Below, piece after piece: positions 57,001-64,000 of a stretch of DNA of 64,000 bases (position 1 is its first letter; each line of letters opens with the position of its first letter). This DNA is from JAAOII01 sp965207705 (GTDB lineage Bacteria; Pseudomonadota; Gammaproteobacteria; CBDBNL01; JAAOII01). Location: NCBI GenBank assembly GCA_965207705.1, contig OZ242292.1, positions 1,736,001-1,800,000 of the forward strand, read 5' to 3'. The position numbers and the translations under genes were made by a program. The notes beneath the pieces were generated by a model. That model was not told the DNA's origin. It was given only the letters and a program-made list of their open reading frames with translations, and ran no database searches.

Positions 57001-60000
57001 AACCGATTGGATTCTCATCTCAATATTTTCCAGTCCAACGGCGCTTATGCTGCCGTTATTAACGCCAAAGAGTCCAAAGGAATCTGTGGTAGCCGCAGCG
57101 CGCAAGAATATATTTAGGTTGCTGATGGCATAACCCTCGCCACTAAAAGAACCGCTAAAGGATTGACCACTTTTGCCAGCAATTGGCGTCCAGCCGTGTC
57201 CCACATAAGTGGTAACCGCGGGCTTAGCCCAAATCGCCGCATCGGTAGTGTTGGAAGCGTCTATATTTTGGTTTAATTTATAGTGCTTGGTGAGTTGGTC
57301 GGTGGCATTGGTTCCATAGAGAAAACTGTTATTAGTAAAAGTGGAAGAACCGAGCGCAGTTCCCTCATGGTCAACTCCCGCTATTGCTTGCAGCTGATAG
57401 ATGTTGCTGATAATATAGGGGGTACCTGACTCTCCATTCCCTGTAACACTCTCAGCTGCATCATGCGGGAAGGCATCATATAATCCCTTAACTTCATCCC
57501 CATCAAAATCATCGCTAGGTTGCAGGTCATTATTAAGATTAACCATAATATTAGCGGGTTCAGATGAAAGCCCGCCTAATTGATGCGTTGCCACAACCTG
57601 AAAAGTAACAGAAGGGACAGCAAAATCACTTAAAGTAGCAGCTCTACGCAAAATAATGTTTATGCTGCCATCTGGGTTAGCAGCGGCGGCAGGTTTAAAT
57701 AAATCATCAAATAAATCACCGCTGCCCGACAAACTATAATCAAAGGGAGTTCCATCTGCATCCATTGCCGAGACCTTGCCTACCACAACTCCCGCTGCGT
57801 TTGCCATGGCTAAAGACAAATTAAAGCTATAAGGTGTTGAGGTAAACACTGGAGGGGTTAGGTCACCTACAATAACAGAAATTGTGGCTGTTGCAGTACC
57901 TCCTTTGCCATCGCTGGCAATGACGTTGAATATATATGCGCCTAAGTCACTCGCTTGAGCTTGGGCTTGTAGAGTTATTTCACCTGTTGATGAGTTAATC
58001 TGAAATAGGGCGGTATCATCAGTCCCACCGCTTATGTTATAGCTAATATTATCATTATCAACATCGCTTGCCGCTACATTGCCCACCGAGTAGCCAACAT
58101 TGGAATTAAAGGGGATATTAGCAAAATTATAAGAGGTAGGATTAAAAACAGGCGCATCATTCACGGGAGTAATGGAAATTGTATAGCGGATTTTAACCCT
58201 GGCGTTATCACTCTTTACTAAATCTATATAAAATTCGCCGAACACGTTGTCGGCAATACCATTGATGGTTATGTTAAGGGTGGTGTTTGCTGAAAGTGTT
58301 AGTTGGTCATTATCATCGGGTTCAACTACATCTGATGGATTGCCATTAATAATTTGTGTAAAGGTAAAATTACTTAATCCAAGCTTATCGGTGTTTACTT
58401 CTTGATCTGCTAACACCTCGCCAACCACGATGTTATAGATTGTGGTAGGGGCAAAAACTTGGGGAAAAGGAAGAGTAAGAAGCCCGCAATCTGTAGTTCC
58501 GCCGACATCTTCAGCAAACGTGCAGTCGGGTGGAGGAATATTTAAGCCAGCTGCTTCAATATTCAGATGAACCTGCGCCAAAGCATAATTACTTGCATTA
58601 GAAGGAGTATCTCCTTGACTCACACGAATGTAGTAGGTTTGATTTGTTGTTTCTGTTTCTCCTTTAAACAAGGGGATGGTATCAAGAGCATTATATTTGA
58701 TGCTGTCCTCTACTTCTCCATTGCTATTAATAACAGCAAATCGTTTTTGAGTTATGAGTAGTGCTTTACTTATATCTTCAGGACTTCCTGTGCTAGCAAA
58801 GTTATAAGCGTTGTTAACCGTAATATCAAAATAATTATAGAAGCTATCTGAATTATCTGCGCTGTCTTCTAATTTGCCTGAGGCATCTTCAGAAAGGATT
58901 TGTATGTTTGCGGCAGTGATATCCTCAGTTGAAGTAAAAGGAATTACTATGACTCCATTATTATCAACTTTTTGTTGGTTATTTTTGGTTACTTTGATTA
59001 TATTTAATTTATTTATATCTCGTTCAATAAAGTAGGCGTCATCGGCATCAGCATCGTCAAGGCGAACTAACTCGGTGTTATATGTGTCGTTATCAACGTT
59101 GATTTGGGGTTGAGCGCCTTCTGTAGTTAATCCCCCACTGACAATAGCGGAAGCCAAGATTGCATCTGCTCTCACATTATCTGCTGTAACCTCATCAGCA
59201 TAATCGCTTTGGCTATATTTAAAGGTATACACTGGCGCGTTGTCGCTGGTAGTGTTGTATTCCACATTTTTAGGATTGGCTTTTATCACCTCAACTCTAA
59301 AATCTACTGGATTTATTGCAGGCGGCTGTGCGTTGCCTGGAAAGGTGCTCGTAAAACCTAATGTTGCGCTTATATTACCAAACAGAGATGCTTCAACATA
59401 ATCAGTATCCTCAATAGCCAAGCTCACGTTGTTGTTCCCATCAGAAGGATTCAAAGATAAAAGAGATAAGAGGTCAAAGTTAATTCCATCTGCAACATCA
59501 ATATCAGTTGCATTATCTGGGGTTGATCTTTCTAAGGATACATCAGTTATAGCATAAGAGATTGCAACTAAAGGAGCAGGTTCTCTGCCACCAATACTAA
59601 GAAAATCATCAACATCTTTGGATACATCAATTAGCGCAAACAGATTGTCTTTGATTACATACCTTCCATCGCCCCCCGCACCGCTAAAGTCGCCATCCAC
59701 ATCTGTTTCCTTTATTTGTAAATCAGTCGTATCTACTGCAATAGGGTTTATTGGTTGCCGCACATCAATAACCCTGACTTGAATGGGTATTGGGTCGCTT
59801 CTATCCAGGGGACCCGTTCCGCCTGTGTTGTTGGTTATCGTAAGATTGCTAGTATGAACTAGTCCATCACCAAGATTTTCAAGCTTATCTGCGTCTGCTA
59901 CTCTTAACTGTAATTCACGTTTATTGGTACCTGATGTAGCAGTTAGAGAGACATCAAAAGCTTCATCAAATTTTTCATCACTTAACTCATATACCAATGC

Positions 60001-63000
60001 ATCAGCATCTGTGGCGTTAATGTTGGCTATGTTGATAAGAATGCCATTAACCACAGTTCTTACTGGAGCATTTTCCCTTATGTAACCGCTAGTTACACTA
60101 GCTTCTGTATTAATCAGCGGTTTTTCTGCAACATCAAGCACTACTAAATTGAAAATTAATGAGGTTCTCAACGGATAATCCGCAGGTTGCACAGGAGGAG
60201 ACACAGGTTTAGATTGTGACTCTGTTAGGGGGGTTAGGGGGATTGGGGGGAGCAGAAGAAACCGTTTGATTAAGGCGATTATCCCTCGGTTTCTTAGAGA
60301 TGTATATTCAGGTTGTGACAGGGGGTTATATTCATATCTGCCTTTATCTGATATGCTTATTGTTCCGCTAAAAGTGGTTTTATTGCCACCAGTAAACTTG
60401 TTAGTAATATATTCAAAATTTAGGGGTCTAACCAGAGTTAAAGTTGCAGTAGAAACTTTCTGCTTACCTACAGAAGCTGCAGGTTCAAAGGTCAATTTAA
60501 CCGCATTTTGACGGAAACTCTCTACATTGGGTACGATACTACCAAAGGCGAACTCATGCTCAATAAACATATCATCATTGTCATCTGTAACTGTAAAACG
60601 GGCTAACACTGTGCCAACAGGGGTGTTTTCGTTAATGGTGACATTTAGTGTCAATTTATTTGTTGTTTCATTATAGCTGCCGATGCCATCCACTATCTGG
60701 ATATCAGGGGCGGTAAAATTATTAAAATCAGAAACCACTGGAGCAGTGTTTATATCATTAACTAAAATATTTACTGTGGCATAGTCGTGTGAAAGCGCGT
60801 TTTCAGCATTGTTAATATCACTGGCATTGGCAAGCCGAACAACCACAGTATAAAAGTCGGGGAACTCTACCGTGTTATTTCCCTTCAAAGAAATAGCCCC
60901 AGTGGTTTTATTTATGCTAAACAAATCGCTGTGGGTTTGGTTAACGCCCACGTCTTGCAGTTTAAACTCGCCAAATCCCTCTGCGCCTACCAAAGCAAAT
61001 TCTGGGGATATATTTAAGTTAGATGGTACCTGTGGTATATCAATAAAGTTCAGATGGAAAGGTGGAAAGTTAAAAGTACTTTCGTCTACGGAAGGATATG
61101 TTATTTGGGCTGCACTCCTACTGTCGAGAAAAGGTGTGTCACTAGTATAGTATACTGTTGCGTCTCCAGTTACATTATCTCCAGAAGTTGCTTCAGTCAC
61201 ATAGCCGGTAAATTGCCGCGCCCTAAATATAGGTGAGCTGGCTGGATTTAATGATTTTGTTCTATTTATATATAGTGCGCTATCACTGCTGTTGGAGTAT
61301 GCAGTATCATCAACCGCAATCCTAATAGCTATAGCTCTATCCATATCTATAAAATTACGGTTCCTGGTATTGGTGAACAATGAGAAACTAATATTAACAA
61401 GATTGCTCAGGTCAAAATTGGCAGGACGATAAAATGCTTGGACATGTATGCTAAATGAATTGATAACCTCTGTTAACCCCAGTTTGGTAAGCGTAAGATT
61501 TTGGACGCCGTCATCGCCGAAGCCATCAACAACAGCAAAGTTGTTGGAAGTTTGTTCTGGATTGTTGTCCGGGTCATAAGGGGAAACTGCATAAAATAAT
61601 TCTTTATCACTGTTATTTTCAGGGTTAACTGCCTTGACTGTGCCAAGGGTAGTGCGTCCATTGGCAAGCATGGAGGCACCAGGCAATAGCGCTATTCTTC
61701 CATCTTCTCTACTTTCTATATTATCTGCCTTAGTGAAGCCGAGTTTTAAACGACTATTGCCAATGGCAACTGGGGCAAATATAACATCTGTAATTTCAAC
61801 AGGAACTTGTTGCGTTTTAACATTAGCTACAGTGCCATCTGTATCTTTTGTCGTTATGGTAACCATGTAGATAGCTTTACCTGCGTTTAATTCACCAGGT
61901 TGGAACCCTTCGTAATCTAATGAACTGGCATCCACTCTTAGAGTGAACAGGTTATTGTCTCCTTCTTGCTTAACTATGCTAAACAGCCCATTGCCGTGAG
62001 CGGGGGAAACAGACACAACCTTGGTTTCTGCTGCATTAACTGAAAACTTAGAGGTTCTATTAGCCACTTCGTCAGTGTCTGCAATTGTTATATCGCCCAG
62101 GACAACAGCAAGATTTCCCGTGGTGTTATCATTTTTACTTAATACTCCTGATGCAGGGGTGAAGTTAATGCCTGGATAGTCAGTGTCAGTTGGTCCAACT
62201 CCTTCATCAATTGACAGGGGAGGCGCTGTTATAGTCGGGGCTTCATCAATATTAGTAATGTTTATGGTGAGGGGCACGTAATAGCAGAGTTCATTTGCCT
62301 CGCCGTGGGAGCAGTCGCTAGCTTGTTTGCTATTAACTGTTGTTGTGTTAATTATCGCGGCAGTTAATGGTTGATAATCCGTGCCATTAAAAGAAGCGCC
62401 AAGGACACATTTAAATAGGCGATCTTCTTCGTTATAAAGCACTTCATAATTAAATGATATGGCACTTTTTACCCGAGTGTCTATATTATCAAGATAGACC
62501 TTATTGGAATTACAGGAATTGACAGGGGCGCCAGGGGCATCAAGCAATGTAAAGAAAATAGTTCGTGTCTCTTCTGTGCCTGTGCCTGGGTTAGGTGTAA
62601 AGCCATAGCGATTTAGGACATTATTAACTCCGCCTATGGAAATAGTAGTGGTTGCTGCTTGTTCTTCAACAAAAGGGGTAGTGTAGTTTAATAAAAATGT
62701 TTTTGGCACAATTACATCATCAGGTTGGAAGTCGCGTTGATATGTGTATGTGAAGCTCCAGCCAATTGAGATATTTAGAACACGAATGCCAGCATCGTTG
62801 GTTTCGGTAAAAGTAGAATTCTCGTCTGATATTGCCTTCCACAAAGAATTAGCCATGGAGCTATCATCGTTAAGGGTGTCAATTGAAATGGGGGCTTCTG
62901 CAGTGGCAGAAAGAGGGGCTGGGGCTGGGTAAGTATAGGTAAATTCACTGGCTCCTTCAGCTTCGGGTGAGAGAGTCACTGTAATGCTTTGTATTATGCC

Positions 63001-63978
63001 AATATCAGCTGCAGGCAAAGAAGGCAACTCAGTCGCATTAAGTAAATCGGAGAGTTTAAATGTATTGTCATTAATAGTTCCGCCTTCTGAGCTAGCTAGT
63101 TGCTTTGTAGCGTCCTCCCATAGGCTAGTAAAAGAAGTCGTGGCACCGCCGTTGATTATTGTCCCTTTTGCGAAACTGCCTGATAAGCTGCCAGTGTAGC
63201 TTTGATTAGACATTATATTTTGTGGAATATTTTTGCTAGGAATAAAATTGTTGGGAAGGTTGAAAGAAACCGCATCGTTTACATTAGGAAAGGTATCCAC
63301 AACTTCAGGGAAGCGGACAGTCACTGTATGGGATATAGATATCTCCTCATTAACCAACGAACTAACTGTAATTGTAATTTCCGCTGCAACAGTAACAGAT
63401 GGAATCTCCGTAAGAATATCCGTAAGGGAAATATCAAATGCAAAAGGATTGATGGCATAGATTTTTACGCCGCTATTGTCGCTATTAGATATAATGGTTA
63501 AATACCTATTTAAAATTGAATTAGGATCCTTCGCAGTATCATCCGCAAAAGTGTATTCTATTGTGTAGTTGTTATCAATGCTTATATCTTTTGCATCCAC
63601 TTTAGAACCTTCTTCGGTTATTAATTTATTAATCTCAGCCGCCACCAATTTGTTTATCTCCGCTTCTTTGATTAAAACACTCCCTAAAAGTATTCCGTTG
63701 GTGGGAATTGAGCCAGGAGCAGAAGCGCGAGGATCAGAAGTTTGTGATATATTGGCGTTGAGAGGCATAAAGGTGTAACTGGAATGAGAGAAAATACTTG
63801 TCTCAGTAGTAGTAGTAGTGGTAGTAGTAGTAGTGCCACCTCCATCTCCACCTCCATCTCCACCTCCACCATTAGAAGATGAAGCACAGGATACCACCAA
63901 AGCGGTGATAAGTAAAACTGCAATAAATGAGTAAAAAGTTTTAATCATTGTGATTGTCTTTTGCGTAAAATTTGACAT
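54025..63978 (-). CDS. L8: giant cadherin-like/GLUG lipoprotein with distinct signal peptide
   Basis: 3317 residues from ATG 63978. The signal (MIKTFYSFIAVLLITALVVSC) is unrelated in sequence to the other seven and more canonical if translation begins at the internal ATG 63948, where the lipid Cys would be residue 21; neither ATG has a clear Shine-Dalgarno. A Gly/Asp and poly-Thr tether follows. Residues ~60-1815 match the L7 extension (FSHSSYTFMPLNANISQ; YQRDFQPDD). From ~1816 comes a Cys-pair module (DCTFAEDVGGTTDC), two cadherin-like domains and a GLUG region of the second subtype, then the internal tail CQRNGMPLGC near 2609, and a second block whose GLUG region and final CHRRLASDAC belong to the L5/L6 type. 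Thus it combines pieces of both paralog groups. Confidence 0.85.
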   Translation of the reverse strand: MSNFTQKTITMIKTFYSFIAVLLITALVVSCASSSNGGGGDGGGDGGGTTTTTTTTTTETSIFSHSSYTFMPLNANISQTSDPRASAPGSIPTNGILLGSVLIKEAEINKLVAAEINKLITEEGSKVDAKDISIDNNYTIEYTFADDTAKDPNSILNRYLTIISNSDNSGVKIYAINPFAFDISLTDILTEIPSVTVAAEITITVSSLVNEEISISHTVTVRFPEVVDTFPNVNDAVSFNLPNNFIPSKNIPQNIMSNQSYTGSLSGSFAKGTIINGGATTSFTSLWEDATKQLASSEGGTINDNTFKLSDLLNATELPSLPAADIGIIQSITVTLSPEAEGASEFTYTYPAPAPLSATAEAPISIDTLNDDSSMANSLWKAISDENSTFTETNDAGIRVLNISIGWSFTYTYQRDFQPDDVIVPKTFLLNYTTPFVEEQAATTTISIGGVNNVLNRYGFTPNPGTGTEETRTIFFTLLDAPGAPVNSCNSNKVYLDNIDTRVKSAISFNYEVLYNEEDRLFKCVLGASFNGTDYQPLTAAIINTTTVNSKQASDCSHGEANELCYYVPLTINITNIDEAPTITAPPLSIDEGVGPTDTDYPGINFTPASGVLSKNDNTTGNLAVVLGDITIADTDEVANRTSKFSVNAAETKVVSVSPAHGNGLFSIVKQEGDNNLFTLRVDASSLDYEGFQPGELNAGKAIYMVTITTKDTDGTVANVKTQQVPVEITDVIFAPVAIGNSRLKLGFTKADNIESREDGRIALLPGASMLANGRTTLGTVKAVNPENNSDKELFYAVSPYDPDNNPEQTSNNFAVVDGFGDDGVQNLTLTKLGLTEVINSFSIHVQAFYRPANFDLSNLVNISFSLFTNTRNRNFIDMDRAIAIRIAVDDTAYSNSSDSALYINRTKSLNPASSPIFRARQFTGYVTEATSGDNVTGDATVYYTSDTPFLDSRSAAQITYPSVDESTFNFPPFHLNFIDIPQVPSNLNISPEFALVGAEGFGEFKLQDVGVNQTHSDLFSINKTTGAISLKGNNTVEFPDFYTVVVRLANASDINNAENALSHDYATVNILVNDINTAPVVSDFNNFTAPDIQIVDGIGSYNETTNKLTLNVTINENTPVGTVLARFTVTDDNDDMFIEHEFAFGSIVPNVESFRQNAVKLTFEPAASVGKQKVSTATLTLVRPLNFEYITNKFTGGNKTTFSGTISISDKGRYEYNPLSQPEYTSLRNRGIIALIKRFLLLPPIPLTPLTESQSKPVSPPVQPADYPLRTSLIFNLVVLDVAEKPLINTEASVTSGYIRENAPVRTVVNGILINIANINATDADALVYELSDEKFDEAFDVSLTATSGTNKRELQLRVADADKLENLGDGLVHTSNLTITNNTGGTGPLDRSDPIPIQVRVIDVRQPINPIAVDTTDLQIKETDVDGDFSGAGGDGRYVIKDNLFALIDVSKDVDDFLSIGGREPAPLVAISYAITDVSLERSTPDNATDIDVADGINFDLLSLLSLNPSDGNNNVSLAIEDTDYVEASLFGNISATLGFTSTFPGNAQPPAINPVDFRVEVIKANPKNVEYNTTSDNAPVYTFKYSQSDYADEVTADNVRADAILASAIVSGGLTTEGAQPQINVDNDTYNTELVRLDDADADDAYFIERDINKLNIIKVTKNNQQKVDNNGVIVIPFTSTEDITAANIQILSEDASGKLEDSADNSDSFYNYFDITVNNAYNFASTGSPEDISKALLITQKRFAVINSNGEVEDSIKYNALDTIPLFKGETETTNQTYYIRVSQGDTPSNASNYALAQVHLNIEAAGLNIPPPDCTFAEDVGGTTDCGLLTLPFPQVFAPTTIYNIVVGEVLADQEVNTDKLGLSNFTFTQIINGNPSDVVEPDDNDQLTLSANTTLNITINGIADNVFGEFYIDLVKSDNARVKIRYTISITPVNDAPVFNPTSYNFANIPFNSNVGYSVGNVAASDVDNDNISYNISGGTDDTALFQINSSTGEITLQAQAQASDLGAYIFNVIASDGKGGTATATISVIVGDLTPPVFTSTPYSFNLSLAMANAAGVVVGKVSAMDADGTPFDYSLSGSGDLFDDLFKPAAAANPDGSINIILRRAATLSDFAVPSVTFQVVATHQLGGLSSEPANIMVNLNNDLQPSDDFDGDEVKGLYDAFPHDAAESVTGNGESGTPYIISNIYQLQAIAGVDHEGTALGSSTFTNNSFLYGTNATDQLTKHYKLNQNIDASNTTDAAIWAKPAVTTYVGHGWTPIAGKSGQSFSGSFSGEGYAISNLNIFLRAAATTDSFGLFGVNNGSISAVGLENIEMRIQSVEDELKFTTGASSAPITIPNAGNGGLVGKNEQAGVIQYAYVSGLVNATAEKVGALVGSNLGEISYSYSTAAVEGRLDTGGLVGSNTAGGKILSSYATGSVNGAHGYRDGNSNGAHNAVVGSLVGYVSGDANNIMNASYATGGAIAEAYNATTIANRYIGHLLGQLDRGAMITSSYWYSNSDITDIMGIGNVDDDSVAGHAGLSNAQLQGCELEGTAISGAAPTTCTGLFPSSNWGSNTDTSADAFDITRSWVFNAGEYPSLNTVRSSDNKQLLPSAANQECQRNGMPLGCGEIEFVAVSGSGIRFTPAAGANPASYSFANILSGSPLGYSVGNVAATDPEGEAIAYNISGGDDDNALFQIDPTTGEITLQAQASDFSAYIFNVIASNSQGVSKTATISVSVIDPTLPVFTSTPYNFDLDLSAANAQGVVVGEVSAVDAEGSLFDYSLAGSDTLFEDLFELATAKNTDGSINIILSRSVTIDDLTELPVTFQIVVTHQVGGLSSDATVTVSINNDLPLEDDSDADGIADFYDADPNDAAVNVIGNGESDDPYIISNIYQLQAIAGVDHTGMPLDSSISTSYVFLYGTDAADQLTKHYKLANDIDASNTTDNAFWAKPAVGANNFIGHGWTPIAGGENQEFSGSFAGEGYHIHNLNMNLQVVNNKDTFGLFGTNGGNISAVGVTNINMQIAAIDGGFTNNVSLAGGGETESYTLGSGALVGTNSDGGRIKYTYSTGIVTVDGLYTGGLVGVNIGKITYSYSTATVTGRRDTGGLVGVFGTPAVISPEISSSYATGNVTAIRYNGNVRAGGLVGAMARIDSEISAKINATYTGQVENSVRYHEGRDPLGGPLVGTLTPNYNLDVFQSYWTNSTTNTFGSSSGLLFSNTGGSYDFPSQGELPDRAQAYVTFDQLMTCGLNQCTGFDAQIFASPHWDPNFDDPGIERGWIFEDGKYPALYANRTLNSVDTSLMPSLEAQDCHRRLASDACGTYDAAE
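56097..56268 (-). repeat. Nearly identical segment shared by L7 and L8, L8 copy
   Basis: Partner of 45541-45712: encodes the internal CQRNGMPLGC tail and the GEIEFVAVSGSG start of the second block. Confidence 0.75.
63804..63871 (-). repeat. Microsatellites encoding the L8 tether
   Basis: On the plus strand an AGT trinucleotide run (poly-Thr on the coding strand) is followed by CCACCTCCATCT-type 12-mers (Gly-Gly-Asp-Gly). Unit lengths are multiples of three, so slippage would alter tether length without breaking the frame. Confidence 0.8.
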
Positions 63979-64000
63979 AGTTTAATTTTAATATCTATCT

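Noticed and set aside
43529..63978. L7 and L8 as RTX or type I-secreted adhesins
   Set aside because: They have lipobox signals and no GGxGxDxUx nonapeptides or C-terminal secretion signal; the export route is Sec/Lol.

Overview
The window looks like a chromosomal segment of a Gram-negative proteobacterium, most likely gammaproteobacterial. The reasons are a ZapE/AFG1-type ATPase, a bacterial ValS and LeuC, TilS, and many lipobox proteins whose +2 residue is never Asp, which fits outer-membrane sorting. Composition is moderately AT-rich, and the first ~9 kb is visibly more so. The wealth of TPR and cadherin-like repeats recalls host-associated bacteria, but no species can be named from the sequence.

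Bases 1-9.6 kb are an accessory region. It holds the 3' end of a dienelactone-hydrolase-like enzyme and then a defence island: an FRG-domain/TPR protein, an adjacent OLD-nuclease plus UvrD-like helicase pair (Gabija type, GajA-GajB), a DUF262/DUF1524 GmrSD-type protein, a small coiled-coil protein, and a shortened phage-type protein.

Bases 9.6-22 kb are housekeeping: valyl-tRNA synthetase carrying an unexpected C-terminal array of about 21-24 TPRs encoded by 102-bp DNA repeats, a DPM1/GtrA-type glycosyltransferase, leuC, zapE, a family-2 glycosyltransferase, tRNA-Asp(GTC), tRNA-Val(TAC) and an MFS transporter. Several of these proteins (ZapE, the second glycosyltransferase, TilS) contain in-frame low-complexity insertions.

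Bases 22-64 kb are almost wholly an array of eight paralogous lipoproteins (here L1-L8, 789 to 3434 residues), all on the minus strand and interrupted only by tilS. Each has a lipobox signal, a low-complexity tether, cadherin-like modules, an acidic DxDxDG-type segment, a GLUG-repeat domain and usually a C-X8-C tail. L7 and L8 add a ~1,800-residue extension and two tandem stalk/GLUG blocks, with the tail of a short paralog preserved internally. A repeated intergenic element, containing GC-rich palindromes and in five places a near-consensus sigma70 promoter, sits between most of the genes. In L1 and L4 an extra hairpin copy lies in the mRNA leader. The array looks like an actively recombining surface-protein locus, and it is the most unusual system in the window together with the ValS-TPR fusion and the FRG/Gabija island.
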